A DNA stretch of 50,872 bases from Defluviitaleaceae bacterium. Lineage in GTDB: Bacteria > Bacillota > Clostridia > Lachnospirales > WQUN01. The notes below the pieces were generated by a model. It did no database searches, had not been told where the DNA came from, and worked only from the letters and a program-made list of their open reading frames with translations. Of this stretch, positions 43,769-50,872 are shown piece by piece (position 1 is the first letter of the stretch; every line of letters begins with the position of its first letter). The position numbers were made by a program, and so were the translations under genes. The stretch lies in the NCBI GenBank assembly GCA_009787785.1, contig WQSR01000015.1, positions 30-50,901 on the forward strand, given 5' to 3'.

Positions 43769-45118
43769 ATGAACCGATTCGACCCGTCCCACCGCCCCGT
43801 CCGGCCCAAGCCGCCCCAACAGGAGGACAATAAGGCCCTGCTTAAAAAAGTGAACCGCGTTTCCAGGGGCCGGCGTAAAGTCGGCATGGACGGGGTAAAG
43901 ATTGCCGCAATTATGGTGGGCCTGATGGTAGCCGTTGCGGTAATGCTGATTTTTATTGGCAACCTGGAAATGCCCCAAACCGGGACGGGCCAGCGCGGGG
44001 ACGACGGCTACAACGGGGAAACACTTCCCCCCTACATAGTGAGCGACCCCTTTGCGGGGCTACCCGTGGGCGGCGTTGTTTTGCCGCCCATAGACGATGA
44101 CATGCTTTTTTATCCCGACACGGGGGGTTCCTTGGAGCTACCCCTCATCGGGGCCACCGGATGGGCGGCGGCCCAAATAATTATGCGCGATACCCCCGGA
44201 ACGGGCGGCGAACAGATTGCCGAGCTGGCACCGGGGCGGGTATTTACCATTCTGGACAGGCAGGGCGACTGGTGGTATGTGCGCCTCACCGACGAAACCA
44301 CGGGCTGGGTGGACCAGCGGCGGTCGTTTATCAATTTGCCCGATGTTTTACCTTCCATTGTATATTCTATTTCCAACGCCAGCGCGGCTATATTTACTTC
44401 CAGCGGCTTTGATTTGCCGGGGATAACCGGGGCGCAATTGTATTCGGCCCACGCCTTCAATTACCGGCTGGGAAGATATGAATACATCGTGCCGGGGATG
44501 TATCTCTTGGCGCGGGCCTTGTTCCAGGTGCAACAGCTTGCCCTCTCCAACAATGACACCTTGGTCATCTATGAGGTTTTCCGCCCCCGCGCCACACAGC
44601 ACGCCATTGTGGACGCCATGAATCAATTGGGTCGGGCCAACGCGCTGGTATACGATGCCATCGCGGATTCTCCCTGGTCTTTGACTTGGTTTGTTTCCAC
44701 GGGGATATCCAACCACCAGCGCGGAGGCGCGGTAGACGCCACCTTAGCGCGGATACGGGAAACGGAAATTGTACGCTCCGGCGATTATTCCTTCCTGCGC
44801 ATCACGGACTATAATCGAATTGAAACCGGCACCCGGATGCACGAGCTCAGCCCCGCGTCGGCCATTGTGTCTTCCCCACGGAGCATAAGCGCAGGGCAAA
44901 TACTGGGTGGCAACGTGGATTTGACAGGGGCCGCGCTGACCGGCGGCATCCTTCGGATGCAGTGGTATTTTGCCAATCAGGGCTTCGACCCCCTCGCCTC
45001 GGAATGGTGGCACTTCAATCACCAGCCCAGCATCGCCATGGCCACCGCATCGGGAATCGTGGGGGAATTTTATACCCCGGAAATACACAGTGAGCCACCG
45101 CCGTTACACGCAGAATAA
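43769..45118 (+). CDS. VanX/DdpX-like D-Ala-D-Ala dipeptidase with SH3-like domain (M15D)
   Basis: Predicted 449 aa. A short basic cytoplasmic tail, one membrane segment (about 44-64) and a spacer lead to an SH3-like domain (about 125-190; WAAAQIIMRDTP, then GDWWYVRL). The C-terminal M15D peptidase domain has EVFRPRATQ, SNHQRGGAVD with zinc ligands H316 and D323, and EWWHFN with E412 and H415. It probably works outside the membrane on D-Ala-ended peptides or cell-wall fragments. VanX itself has no membrane anchor, so this is not the vancomycin-resistance enzyme. The start is ATG 43769 with TGGAG upstream. Confidence 0.85.
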   Translation: MNRFDPSHRPVRPKPPQQEDNKALLKKVNRVSRGRRKVGMDGVKIAAIMVGLMVAVAVMLIFIGNLEMPQTGTGQRGDDGYNGETLPPYIVSDPFAGLPVGGVVLPPIDDDMLFYPDTGGSLELPLIGATGWAAAQIIMRDTPGTGGEQIAELAPGRVFTILDRQGDWWYVRLTDETTGWVDQRRSFINLPDVLPSIVYSISNASAAIFTSSGFDLPGITGAQLYSAHAFNYRLGRYEYIVPGMYLLARALFQVQQLALSNNDTLVIYEVFRPRATQHAIVDAMNQLGRANALVYDAIADSPWSLTWFVSTGISNHQRGGAVDATLARIRETEIVRSGDYSFLRITDYNRIETGTRMHELSPASAIVSSPRSISAGQILGGNVDLTGAALTGGILRMQWYFANQGFDPLASEWWHFNHQPSIAMATASGIVGEFYTPEIHSEPPPLHAE

Positions 45119-45303
45119 AATAACATCGAACGCAATTTCCGACTATTTTTCCAATGAATTATCGCCGAATTTCACACCAATTAAAATGCTGTAATTTACT
45201 GACTTTTTTCCGGGTGGCGCAATCCTTTTTTCTTTGCTGGCGGAAATTGTTTATTGACATCCAGCACGGTGTAAATCCAAGGCGAAATTATGTTCCCATA
45301 TTT

Positions 45304-45332
45304 TTGACAATGAAACACCATTTTCGAATACT
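45304..45332 (+). promoter_or_regulatory. Promoter before GH127 gene
   Basis: TTGACA (45304-45309), a 17-bp spacer and AATACT (45327-45332) lie 27 bp before the GH127 start. The -35 is perfect and the -10 matches 4 of 6. Confidence 0.5.
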
Positions 45333-45358
45333 ACAAATTACCTATAAAGGGGTGCGAT

Positions 45359-47281
45359 ATGAATTTTATTATCAAGGATGAATTTTTCACGCGGTATCAA
45401 AATCTGGTGACGGGCACGGTCATCCCCTATCAGGAAAAAATCTTCCGGGACGAAATCCCCGGTACCGAAAGGAGCCACGCCATCCAGAATTTTGCCTACG
45501 CCGCGGAAATGGTGGAAACCGGAAGTCCCTCGGGGGAATTTTACGGCTTCATTTTCCAAGACAGCGACCTGGCAAAATGGATTGAGGCCGTGGCCCACGC
45601 GCTGGCACTGGCCCCGAACCCGGCACTGGAAAAACGCTGTGACGAAATTATTCATTACATCGCCCGCTCCCAGCACCCGGACGGCTATTTAAATTCCTAT
45701 TTCACCATGAAGGCTCCCGATAAAAAATGGACGAACCTATGCGAAGCCCACGAGCTGTATTGCGCGGGCCATTTAATGGAGGCCGCCGTGGCCTACGCCC
45801 AGGCCACCGGAAAAAATACATTGCTGGACACCATGGAGCGCAAGGCCGGCCATATCTACGCCCGGTTCGTCACCGGCGGCGCGGAGGGCTATCCCGGCCA
45901 CCCGGAAATTGAAATTGCCCTCATGAAAATGTACGCCCACACAAAAAATAAAAAATACCTTGAATTGGCCGGGCATTTCATTAATGTGCGCGGGGTGAAT
46001 CCGAATTTCTTCTACGAGGAAAGCCAAAGGCGGGACTGGTGCGTGTGGGGCATGAACACCCAGGACACGGAATACGCGCAAAACAATAAACCCCTCCGGG
46101 AGCTGACAGAGGCCACCGGCCATTCCGTGCGGGCGGTGTATCTGTACACGGCTATGGCAGATTATGCCATGGCCACCGGCGACGACGCCTTGAAGAAAGC
46201 TTGCAAAGCCTTGTGGGAAAATATCACGGAAAAAAGAATGTATGTCACGGGTGCCATCGGCTCAGCCTACGAGGGCGAAGCCTTCACCGCCGACTATCAC
46301 CTGCCCAACGACACCGCCTATGCGGAAACCTGTGCCTCCATCGGCTTGATTTTCTTCGCCCGGAAAATGCTGGAGCTGGAAAAACGCGGCGAATACGCCG
46401 ATGTGATGGAACGCGCCTTGTACAATTGTGTGCTGGCCGGGATGGAGCTGGACGGCACCCGATTCTTCTACGTCAATCCCCTGGAGGCCCTCCCCGGCAT
46501 TTCCGGCGTGACGAAAACCCACCGTCACGCTTTGCCCCAGCGGCCCACCTGGTTCGCTTGTGCCTGTTGCCCGCCCAATGTGTCGCGCTTGCTCGCCTCC
46601 ATTAATCACTACGCCTGGGGCATGGAGAAGGACACGGTGTATTCCCATTTATTCATCGGCGGGGAGTTGGATTTGTCCGCTTCCTTGGGCGGAAAAATTC
46701 ACGTAACCACCCAATACCCCAACCACGGGAAAATCGAATACACCTTTATCCCCAACGGCGGCGGGGAAATGTCCTTGACTTTGGCCATTCGCCTGCCCGG
46801 GTGGAGTAAAAACACAGAAATATTATTTAATAATAATAAAATCGAATTTAATAATAATTTAAATTATGCCTATATCACGAAAAAATTCGCGCACGGCGAT
46901 ACAATCACCCTACATCTGGACATGAGCGTGCGCCAAATCTACGCCACGGGAAAGATAAACGCCAACAGCGGAAAAATCGCCTTCTCCCGTGGGCCCTTCA
47001 TCTACTGCGCGGAGGGCATAGACAACGGCGGCGACATCCTGCATCTGAGCGTAAAAAAAGACGGCAAAATAGAAACAAAAGACTTCGACCCCAATATATT
47101 GGGCGGCATCACCCCCATAACCGCAGAAGGCTACCGCGCAAAGGACAGCGGCAATATATATTCCTTCACCCCGCCCACTTACACCCCCTGCGAAATAAAA
47201 CTAATTCCCTACTACACCTGGGCTAACCGGGGACTGAATCAAATGCGGGTATGGCTACCGCTAGCGCAAGTTGAGCGGTAG
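45359..47281 (+). CDS. Beta-L-arabinofuranosidase, GH127
   Basis: Cytoplasmic 640-aa enzyme releasing beta-L-arabinofuranose from plant glycans. GH127 features are an N-terminal SHAIQNFAYAAEM, YLNSYFT, EAHELYCAGHLMEAA, ATGHSVRAVYLY, the ENITEKRMYVTGAIGS segment, ETCASIGLIFFARKML with the acid residue, and the zinc/nucleophile site FACACCPPNVSR. It starts at ATG 45359, 240 bp after the dipeptidase gene, with its own promoter. An internal AT-rich patch codes for Asn and Lys (46818-46875). With the GH51 enzyme it covers both alpha and beta anomers of arabinofuranose. Confidence 0.94.
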   Translation: MNFIIKDEFFTRYQNLVTGTVIPYQEKIFRDEIPGTERSHAIQNFAYAAEMVETGSPSGEFYGFIFQDSDLAKWIEAVAHALALAPNPALEKRCDEIIHYIARSQHPDGYLNSYFTMKAPDKKWTNLCEAHELYCAGHLMEAAVAYAQATGKNTLLDTMERKAGHIYARFVTGGAEGYPGHPEIEIALMKMYAHTKNKKYLELAGHFINVRGVNPNFFYEESQRRDWCVWGMNTQDTEYAQNNKPLRELTEATGHSVRAVYLYTAMADYAMATGDDALKKACKALWENITEKRMYVTGAIGSAYEGEAFTADYHLPNDTAYAETCASIGLIFFARKMLELEKRGEYADVMERALYNCVLAGMELDGTRFFYVNPLEALPGISGVTKTHRHALPQRPTWFACACCPPNVSRLLASINHYAWGMEKDTVYSHLFIGGELDLSASLGGKIHVTTQYPNHGKIEYTFIPNGGGEMSLTLAIRLPGWSKNTEILFNNNKIEFNNNLNYAYITKKFAHGDTITLHLDMSVRQIYATGKINANSGKIAFSRGPFIYCAEGIDNGGDILHLSVKKDGKIETKDFDPNILGGITPITAEGYRAKDSGNIYSFTPPTYTPCEIKLIPYYTWANRGLNQMRVWLPLAQVER

Positions 47282-47294
47282 CGCGGAAAGATTA

Positions 47295-47334
47295 CAACTC
47301 ACACTACAAAGGAAGGAAATAACGCTACTTAATT
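47295..47334 (-). repeat. 3' flank of GNAT2, related to the GNAT1 cassette flank
   Basis: Read on the minus strand these 40 bases align to 6722-6761 at about 27 of 40 positions, including the shared TAAGTAGCGTTA and terminal GTTG. On the + strand, 47302-47325 also resembles the left GNAT1 repeat (GGAAATAACGC exact). Position relative to the gene is the same in both cases. Confidence 0.6.
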
Positions 47335-47353
47335 TTTACTTCCTGTTATTTTG

Positions 47354-47776
47354 CTAGGCTAAGTCTTTTAGCAAGCAAATGTGGTGTCCGTCCTTGACTT
47401 CAAAAAAATCCTCAAACTGAAAACATTGTCTATATCCTTGTTTTTCGTAAAAAATCTCATTAGAATTATAACCTGTAGTCCATGTATAAATATGCTCAAT
47501 TCCAATAGTCTTTATTTTGTCTTCTAACATTCTTAATAATTTCGCTCCAATCCCTTGCCCTCTGTAATCTTCATGCACCCATAAATCGCTTAAATAGAAC
47601 CATTTATGATTAGTAAGACCAGATGCCATTCCTATTACCGCCCCTTGTTCCTCGGCTGTAATATTATACCTTTCTTGTTCAATTTGTGGTACGCCGTACT
47701 GCTTTTCGATTGTTTTGAAATCATCATATATTTCTTTAAGTTCGTGTTTTGTCACTTCTCTATCTGTTATCTTCAT
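47354..47776 (-). CDS. GNAT-family N-acetyltransferase (GNAT2)
   Basis: Predicted 140 aa. The compact GNAT fold has LSDLWVHEDYRGQGIGAKLL with the acetyl-CoA loop RGQGIG, and NSNEIFYEKQGY near the end. It differs clearly from GNAT1 (about 195 aa, RimJ type) and shares no close similarity beyond the fold. The substrate is unknown. The ATG at 47776 has only a weak ribosome site (GGCGGTG). The gene is AT-rich and its upstream hairpin sequence and downstream flank match those of GNAT1. It lies just left of the mobilizable element. Confidence 0.88.
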   Translation of the reverse strand: MKITDREVTKHELKEIYDDFKTIEKQYGVPQIEQERYNITAEEQGAVIGMASGLTNHKWFYLSDLWVHEDYRGQGIGAKLLRMLEDKIKTIGIEHIYTWTTGYNSNEIFYEKQGYRQCFQFEDFFEVKDGHHICLLKDLA

Positions 47777-47801
47777 TTACACACCGCCTAATACAGTTTT
47801 A

Positions 47802-47825
47802 CGCACATACCACGCTTGTGTGGTA
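47802..47825 (-). promoter_or_regulatory. Leader hairpin before GNAT2, same as GNAT1 leader
   Basis: On the minus strand the 24 bases match 6089-6113 at 22 of 25 aligned positions. TACCAC pairs with GTGGTA, as in GNAT1, but there is no U-run after it and the lower stem is missing. It therefore looks like a decayed or altered version of the attenuator. The 303-bp region 47777-48079 otherwise holds a short CATAG/CTATG hairpin (about 47880-47896) and the terminator at 47991-48021. Confidence 0.6.
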
Positions 47826-47990
47826 ATAAAGTGTTTGCTTTATGTAGATTGTGACAAGTGCCACAAACCCGCATTATCATAGGGTTTCGCTATGGGAACT
47901 CAACGCACTTGCAAGCAAAGTTAAGCAGTTTCAAACAACTATAAAGACCAAGGAAAGACCAAAACTAAGGCGCATTTCTATTATGAAAAG

Positions 47991-48021
47991 GCTCTTGTGA
48001 AAATTTCACAGGGGCTTTTTT
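47991..48021 (+). terminator. Intrinsic terminator in the repA leader
   Basis: GCTCTTGTGA pairs with TCACAGGGGC over ten positions (two G-U) around the loop AAATT, followed by six Ts. It lies 59 bp before the repA start in the same direction, so it could end an upstream transcript or act as an attenuator for repA. Confidence 0.75.
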
Positions 48022-48079
48022 AATGCCTTTTATCGTTGAGGGTGTAACAAAAATTATCAGACATGAGAGGGAAAATACT

Positions 48080-49159
48080 ATGACAAACAAAAACAGCGCA
48101 CGCACCACAGACAGACGCATGAGATATACACGCCAAGCAATTGTTACCAGCGCATTTTACCAGATGCCAAGATTTTTGTACACAGGCGAGTTTGCGGGAA
48201 ACAGAATAAGCAACAACGCTCGTAGCCTATATACCCTACTTCTTGACCGACACAAGATAAGCGTAAAAAATGATTGGCATGACGAAAGTGGCGAGGTATA
48301 CATTTACTTCAAGCGTGAAGAAATGGAACAGCAGCTCGGCATATCAGAGCGTACCGTCACAAAAGTCATGCAAGAATTAAAAGACCTTTCACTCGTAGAA
48401 GAAAAAAAGCAGGGGCTTAACAAGCCAAACAAAATTTATCTTCTTTCGCCTATTATTAGTGATGACGAAAACCCCGACCCATATGTTGAGCCTACTCCCG
48501 ATTATGACCCCGATTTAGAAGATGAGTATACAAGCTACAATCACGACCACGAAATTACTACGCCCACGGAGACGCAAAGCCTACATTGCCAAACCCTTAG
48601 TATTTGCACTTCTGAACCCGCAAATTTTACGGCACAAGAGCCGCAAAATCTAAGCCCGAATTATAATAACTATAATTATAATGAATTTAGTTATAATGAG
48701 TTGAGTAATACTACTGCTACTGCCGCAAGCGGCAGGGGCGGCGGCGAAATACCATACTCGCAAATTCTCGAAGGGTACAATCAGCTTTGCGAAGTAACCA
48801 ACCTTCGCCCCATCCGCTCCATAACAGGCAAGCGAAAATCTCACACAGCCGCACGGTTCAAAGAATATGGACTAAGCGGTTTTTTTAATGCGTTCGAGAA
48901 GGTGGCCGCAAGCGTTTTCCTATGTGGCGGCGGTTACAGAGGTTGGAAAGCGGATTTTGACTGGCTTATATCCCCCGCCAATATGCAGAAGGTTTTGGAA
49001 GGCAAGTACGACAACGACCAATGCAATATACCCATGCCACAATTGCGGCTTAATGAATCACAAAGTATAGGCAATTCAAATAAAACTGAACGGCCAGACC
49101 CGTTCTTAGAAAGGGCGTTGACAGCATATGCAACAGCAACCCATCAAGCAACAGCATGA
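48080..49159 (+). CDS. repA: RepA_N-family replication initiator
   Basis: Predicted 359 aa. The N-terminal domain (about 22-125) matches the RepA_N family: FYQMPRFLYTGEFAGNRISN, ARSLYTLLLDRHKISVKN, YIYFKREEMEQQLGISERT, then KDLSLVEEKKQGLNKPNKIYLL. A low-complexity Asn/Tyr-rich spacer follows (about 190-220), and a C-terminal segment resembles a DnaD-like region. RepA_N proteins start replication of plasmids and some integrative elements. ATG 48080 has AGAGGGA 7 nt upstream; an earlier opening at 48023 lacks one. It overlaps the next gene by 32 bp. An intrinsic terminator lies in its leader. Confidence 0.85.
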   Translation: MTNKNSARTTDRRMRYTRQAIVTSAFYQMPRFLYTGEFAGNRISNNARSLYTLLLDRHKISVKNDWHDESGEVYIYFKREEMEQQLGISERTVTKVMQELKDLSLVEEKKQGLNKPNKIYLLSPIISDDENPDPYVEPTPDYDPDLEDEYTSYNHDHEITTPTETQSLHCQTLSICTSEPANFTAQEPQNLSPNYNNYNYNEFSYNELSNTTATAASGRGGGEIPYSQILEGYNQLCEVTNLRPIRSITGKRKSHTAARFKEYGLSGFFNAFEKVAASVFLCGGGYRGWKADFDWLISPANMQKVLEGKYDNDQCNIPMPQLRLNESQSIGNSNKTERPDPFLERALTAYATATHQATA

Positions 49160-49763
49160 GTTGGCACAAACAAATAACACGCCAACTTTCGCAGAGTTAG
49201 CCAAAAATCAGCTTATGCACAGATACGGCATGACGGTGCAAGAATGGACAATCTACGATGCCGAAATATCCATAGGGCTATTAAAACTACGCACGGCATT
49301 TCCAACCCAAACCCGCAACTACAGCGACAGAGAACACGATATGCTAATGGCTTTATGGTTTGAAATTTTTGTAGCAATAGAGCCGGGTATATTCCATGAG
49401 GCCATCATGCGCATTGTAACCGCAGACCGCAAAGGTTTCTTTCCTTCCCCCGGGCAAGTCATGGGGATTATTGAGGACATACAGGCCGAGCGAGAACGAC
49501 AGGCGGCAGAGGAAAGAATTAAAACCCACGCCGCCTACCTACAGCAAATTCAACAACGTGTAGATAGCGGCGAAAATTGCTCCACTTGTAAATTCTGCGA
49601 ACATAGAGATGCCCCGCAAAAGCTGGGAAGCGCTAAAACCAAAATACAGCTATTCTGCCAAAACCCCGACAGCTTCAAATACGAAGGCCAGTACGGACAT
49701 GGCACGGTGGCAACTATCCTGTGTGAGCATTACGAAAAAGTGACAGTAGATTCGATAGAGTGA
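49128..49763 (+). CDS. Replicative helicase loader/inhibitor-like protein
   Basis: Predicted 211 aa, soluble. The middle has the pattern of the phage G39P/helicase-loader group: MALWFEIFVAIEPGIFHEAI, then TADRKGFFPSPGQVMGII. A coiled segment (QAERERQAAEERIKTHAAY) and a C-terminal cysteine cluster (CSTCKFCEHR ... C ... C) that may bind zinc follow. It probably works with repA in recruiting the host helicase. Its ATG lies within the last 32 bp of repA, in another frame, with AAAGGG upstream. A strong terminator follows its stop at once. Confidence 0.65.
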   Translation: MQQQPIKQQHELAQTNNTPTFAELAKNQLMHRYGMTVQEWTIYDAEISIGLLKLRTAFPTQTRNYSDREHDMLMALWFEIFVAIEPGIFHEAIMRIVTADRKGFFPSPGQVMGIIEDIQAERERQAAEERIKTHAAYLQQIQQRVDSGENCSTCKFCEHRDAPQKLGSAKTKIQLFCQNPDSFKYEGQYGHGTVATILCEHYEKVTVDSIE

Positions 49764-49801
49764 AGTGACACACTGGTTTGTGTTCTTCGCTCTTTTTCTT
49801 T
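49758..49801 (+). terminator. Intrinsic terminator after the helicase-loader gene
   Basis: GAG-T-GAAG...ACACA pairs with TGTGT...CTTC-G-CTC around a 6-nt loop, followed by TTTTTCTTTT. It overlaps the stop codon of the upstream gene. A pyrimidine-rich tract (about 49783-49843) continues after it. Confidence 0.75.
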
Positions 49802-49863
49802 TCTCTTTAATCTTTTTTCTTTTGTGTTTTTTATCATCATGTTTTGTTTTGCAGCAGTAGTAG

Positions 49864-50052
49864 GCGTTGTGGGAACGGTGGGAAACTGCAATGAATTTAG
49901 TGACCGTCCGTTTGTGGGTGTGGGCAAGTTTGTGGGCAGGGTGTGGGCAAAGCGTTCTTTGCTTTGTCCATGCGCTGTCCACGGACTTGTCCATGCCCAC
50001 AAACGGCTACGGACACTTAATGAATTGCTGTTTTCCACGGTTTCCATAACGC
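49864..50052 (+). other. Very long imperfect hairpin (189 nt) between replication and mobilization genes
   Basis: The left arm 49864-49953 (90 nt) pairs with the right arm 49961-50052 (92 nt) around a 7-nt loop, with a 2-nt bulge. Of 90 aligned positions, 71 are Watson-Crick, 12 differ by transitions and 7 are mismatches. All 12 transitions are in the direction that gives G-U pairs in a + strand RNA (or G-T in that DNA strand); none is in the opposite direction. Shared blocks include CCGTTTGTGGG and CAAAGC. The 348-bp gap 49764-50111 holds only this, the terminator and the pyrimidine tract. A structured RNA or a single-strand origin is possible. Confidence 0.75.
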
Positions 50053-50111
50053 TATCCTTTGAACTTTGATTTTCAAATTTAACATAAAAATCTCAGAAAG
50101 GTGTATGGAAA

Positions 50112-50576
50112 ATGAATATTCAAGATACACAGGCAAACATTACGCCTCATAATGAGCCACCAGCCCAAGATGTTGAGGTTAGATATAGACTTTCAAACGG
50201 CAAGTATATTACCGTTGAGGTTTCCCCCGAAATAGAGGAATGGTTAGAAACGACCGATAGAAAAATTCGCACACAAAGTCGGTACGACAGACGGCGGCTA
50301 AGTTTCGTGGAAGATGTGGATGCGTTGGACATGAAACACAGGCTTTTGCAAGAGGACACCGCCGACACGGTTATAAGAAACGAAACCTTCCGTCAACTAT
50401 TTCATGCGATGAGTAAGCTATCGAAACTTCGCAGATATAGGGTATACCTTTATTATTTTCGTGGTCTAAGGTTCAAGGCAATCGCTGATTTAGAAAATGT
50501 CACTGGTAACGCCGTTTCACGTTCTATTAGAGCGGCGTGTGAGGAAATGAAAAAATATTTGTCCAAATATCAATAG
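50112..50576 (+). CDS. Sigma-70-like protein of mobile elements
   Basis: Predicted 154 aa. The middle has the charged DRKIRTQSRYDRRRLSFVED segment common in sigma-like proteins of integrative conjugative and mobilizable elements. The C-terminal region 4-type helix-turn-helix is LYYFRGLRFKAIADLENVTG, followed by NAVSRSIRAACEEMKK. No sigma region 2 is present, so it may regulate the element's own genes rather than act as a full sigma factor. The start is ATG 50112 with AGAAAGG upstream. It follows the long hairpin and precedes mobC by 20 bp. Confidence 0.8.
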   Translation: MNIQDTQANITPHNEPPAQDVEVRYRLSNGKYITVEVSPEIEEWLETTDRKIRTQSRYDRRRLSFVEDVDALDMKHRLLQEDTADTVIRNETFRQLFHAMSKLSKLRRYRVYLYYFRGLRFKAIADLENVTGNAVSRSIRAACEEMKKYLSKYQ

Positions 50577-50596
50577 CAGGTGGGGTGAAATTTCAC

Positions 50597-50872
50597 ATGA
50601 GTATCAAACGAAAAATAGAAGTCAAAATGCGGTTGACTGAAGATGAGTTGGACATACTCCACCAACGGATGGACGATGCCGGAATAAAAAACAGAGAGGC
50701 ATATTTACGCAAAATGGCTTTAACTGGTTATATTCTACGGCTCGATATGTCAGAAGTGCGAACGACATTGCGCTTAATCTCCAACGCCGTTTCAAGCATC
50801 AATCAGATAGCCAAGCGCACCAATGAAACACGAAGTATTTACACACAAGACATGATACAGTTGCGAGAAGAT
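50597..50872 (+). CDS. mobC: Plasmid mobilization relaxosome protein MobC (3' end outside window)
   Basis: Ninety-two codons are visible and the frame is open to the window edge. The N-terminal ribbon-helix-helix-like MRLTEDELDILHQRMDDAGI is followed by REAYLRKMALTGYIL and the conserved LRLISNAVSSINQIAKRTNE of MobC accessory proteins, which help relaxase open oriT. A relaxase gene would be expected next, beyond the window. ATG 50597 is preceded by a GGTGGGG site. Confidence 0.85.
   Translation, partial: MSIKRKIEVKMRLTEDELDILHQRMDDAGIKNREAYLRKMALTGYILRLDMSEVRTTLRLISNAVSSINQIAKRTNETRSIYTQDMIQLRED

Noticed and set aside
1..50872. CRISPR arrays, tRNA or rRNA genes
   Set aside because: No regularly spaced repeats and no cloverleaf or rRNA-like segment was noticed on either strand; no covariance search was possible.

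Overview
The window reads as a Clostridia-type Firmicute chromosome, probably Lachnospiraceae-like. The pointers are RecU, a type III glutamine synthetase (GlnN), LL-diaminopimelate aminotransferase (DapL), the small families DUF5721 and DUF6171, a CotH-type kinase, strong AGGAGG ribosome sites, and genes for arabinose- and rhamnose-containing plant sugars. The backbone is GC-rich. It is interrupted by clearly AT-rich accessory islands at about 3.93-7.0 kb and 25.97-31.3 kb, and from about 47.3 kb to the end.

Layout. 1-3.9 kb: a partial membrane protein with a degenerate JAMM/MPN domain, then an AI-2E-type permease and an OmpR-type two-component pair. 3.9-7.0 kb: island with a leucine-rich-repeat protein, an HExxH protein, an acetyltransferase (GNAT1) behind a leader ORF and terminator-like hairpin, and a small protein. 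7.1-10.5 kb: membrane protein, recU, PfkB kinase, rhaA. 10.8-26 kb: one co-directional run of purB-purA-glmS-GS-like pseudoenzyme-ANTAR regulator-dapF-pyrG-dapL-glnN-DUF5721-GNAT/methyltransferase fusion-GH36-like hydrolase. It joins enzymes that consume glutamine (GlmS, PyrG) with the enzyme that makes it (GlnN) and a NitR-like RNA-binding regulator. 26-31.3 kb: island with wrecked DNA-methyltransferase DNA, an XRE repressor and its operator, a three-gene SPFH/zinc-ribbon membrane cassette, an MNT-HEPN pair and a serine-recombinase relic. 32-47.3 kb: GH51 and GH127 arabinofuranosidases, an FGGY kinase, a CotH kinase, a methyltransferase, a GT-C-type glycosyltransferase facing a UbiA-type prenyltransferase, htpG, and a VanX-like dipeptidase. 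47.3-50.9 kb: a second acetyltransferase (GNAT2), then the start of a mobilizable element (RepA_N initiator, helicase-loader-like protein, sigma-like protein, MobC).

The signals most worth following are: (i) GNAT1 and GNAT2, about 41 kb apart and on opposite strands, share an upstream hairpin sequence and a downstream flank, as gene cassettes would, and GNAT1 is also bounded by a 27-bp inverted repeat; (ii) a glutamine-synthetase paralogue that has lost most metal- and substrate-binding residues, next to an ANTAR regulator whose receiver lacks the phosphoacceptor Asp; (iii) a 189-nt hairpin at 49864-50052 in which all 12 transition differences between the arms are G-U compatible on the + strand; (iv) the SPFH/zinc-ribbon triad. 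No tRNA, rRNA or CRISPR array was seen.
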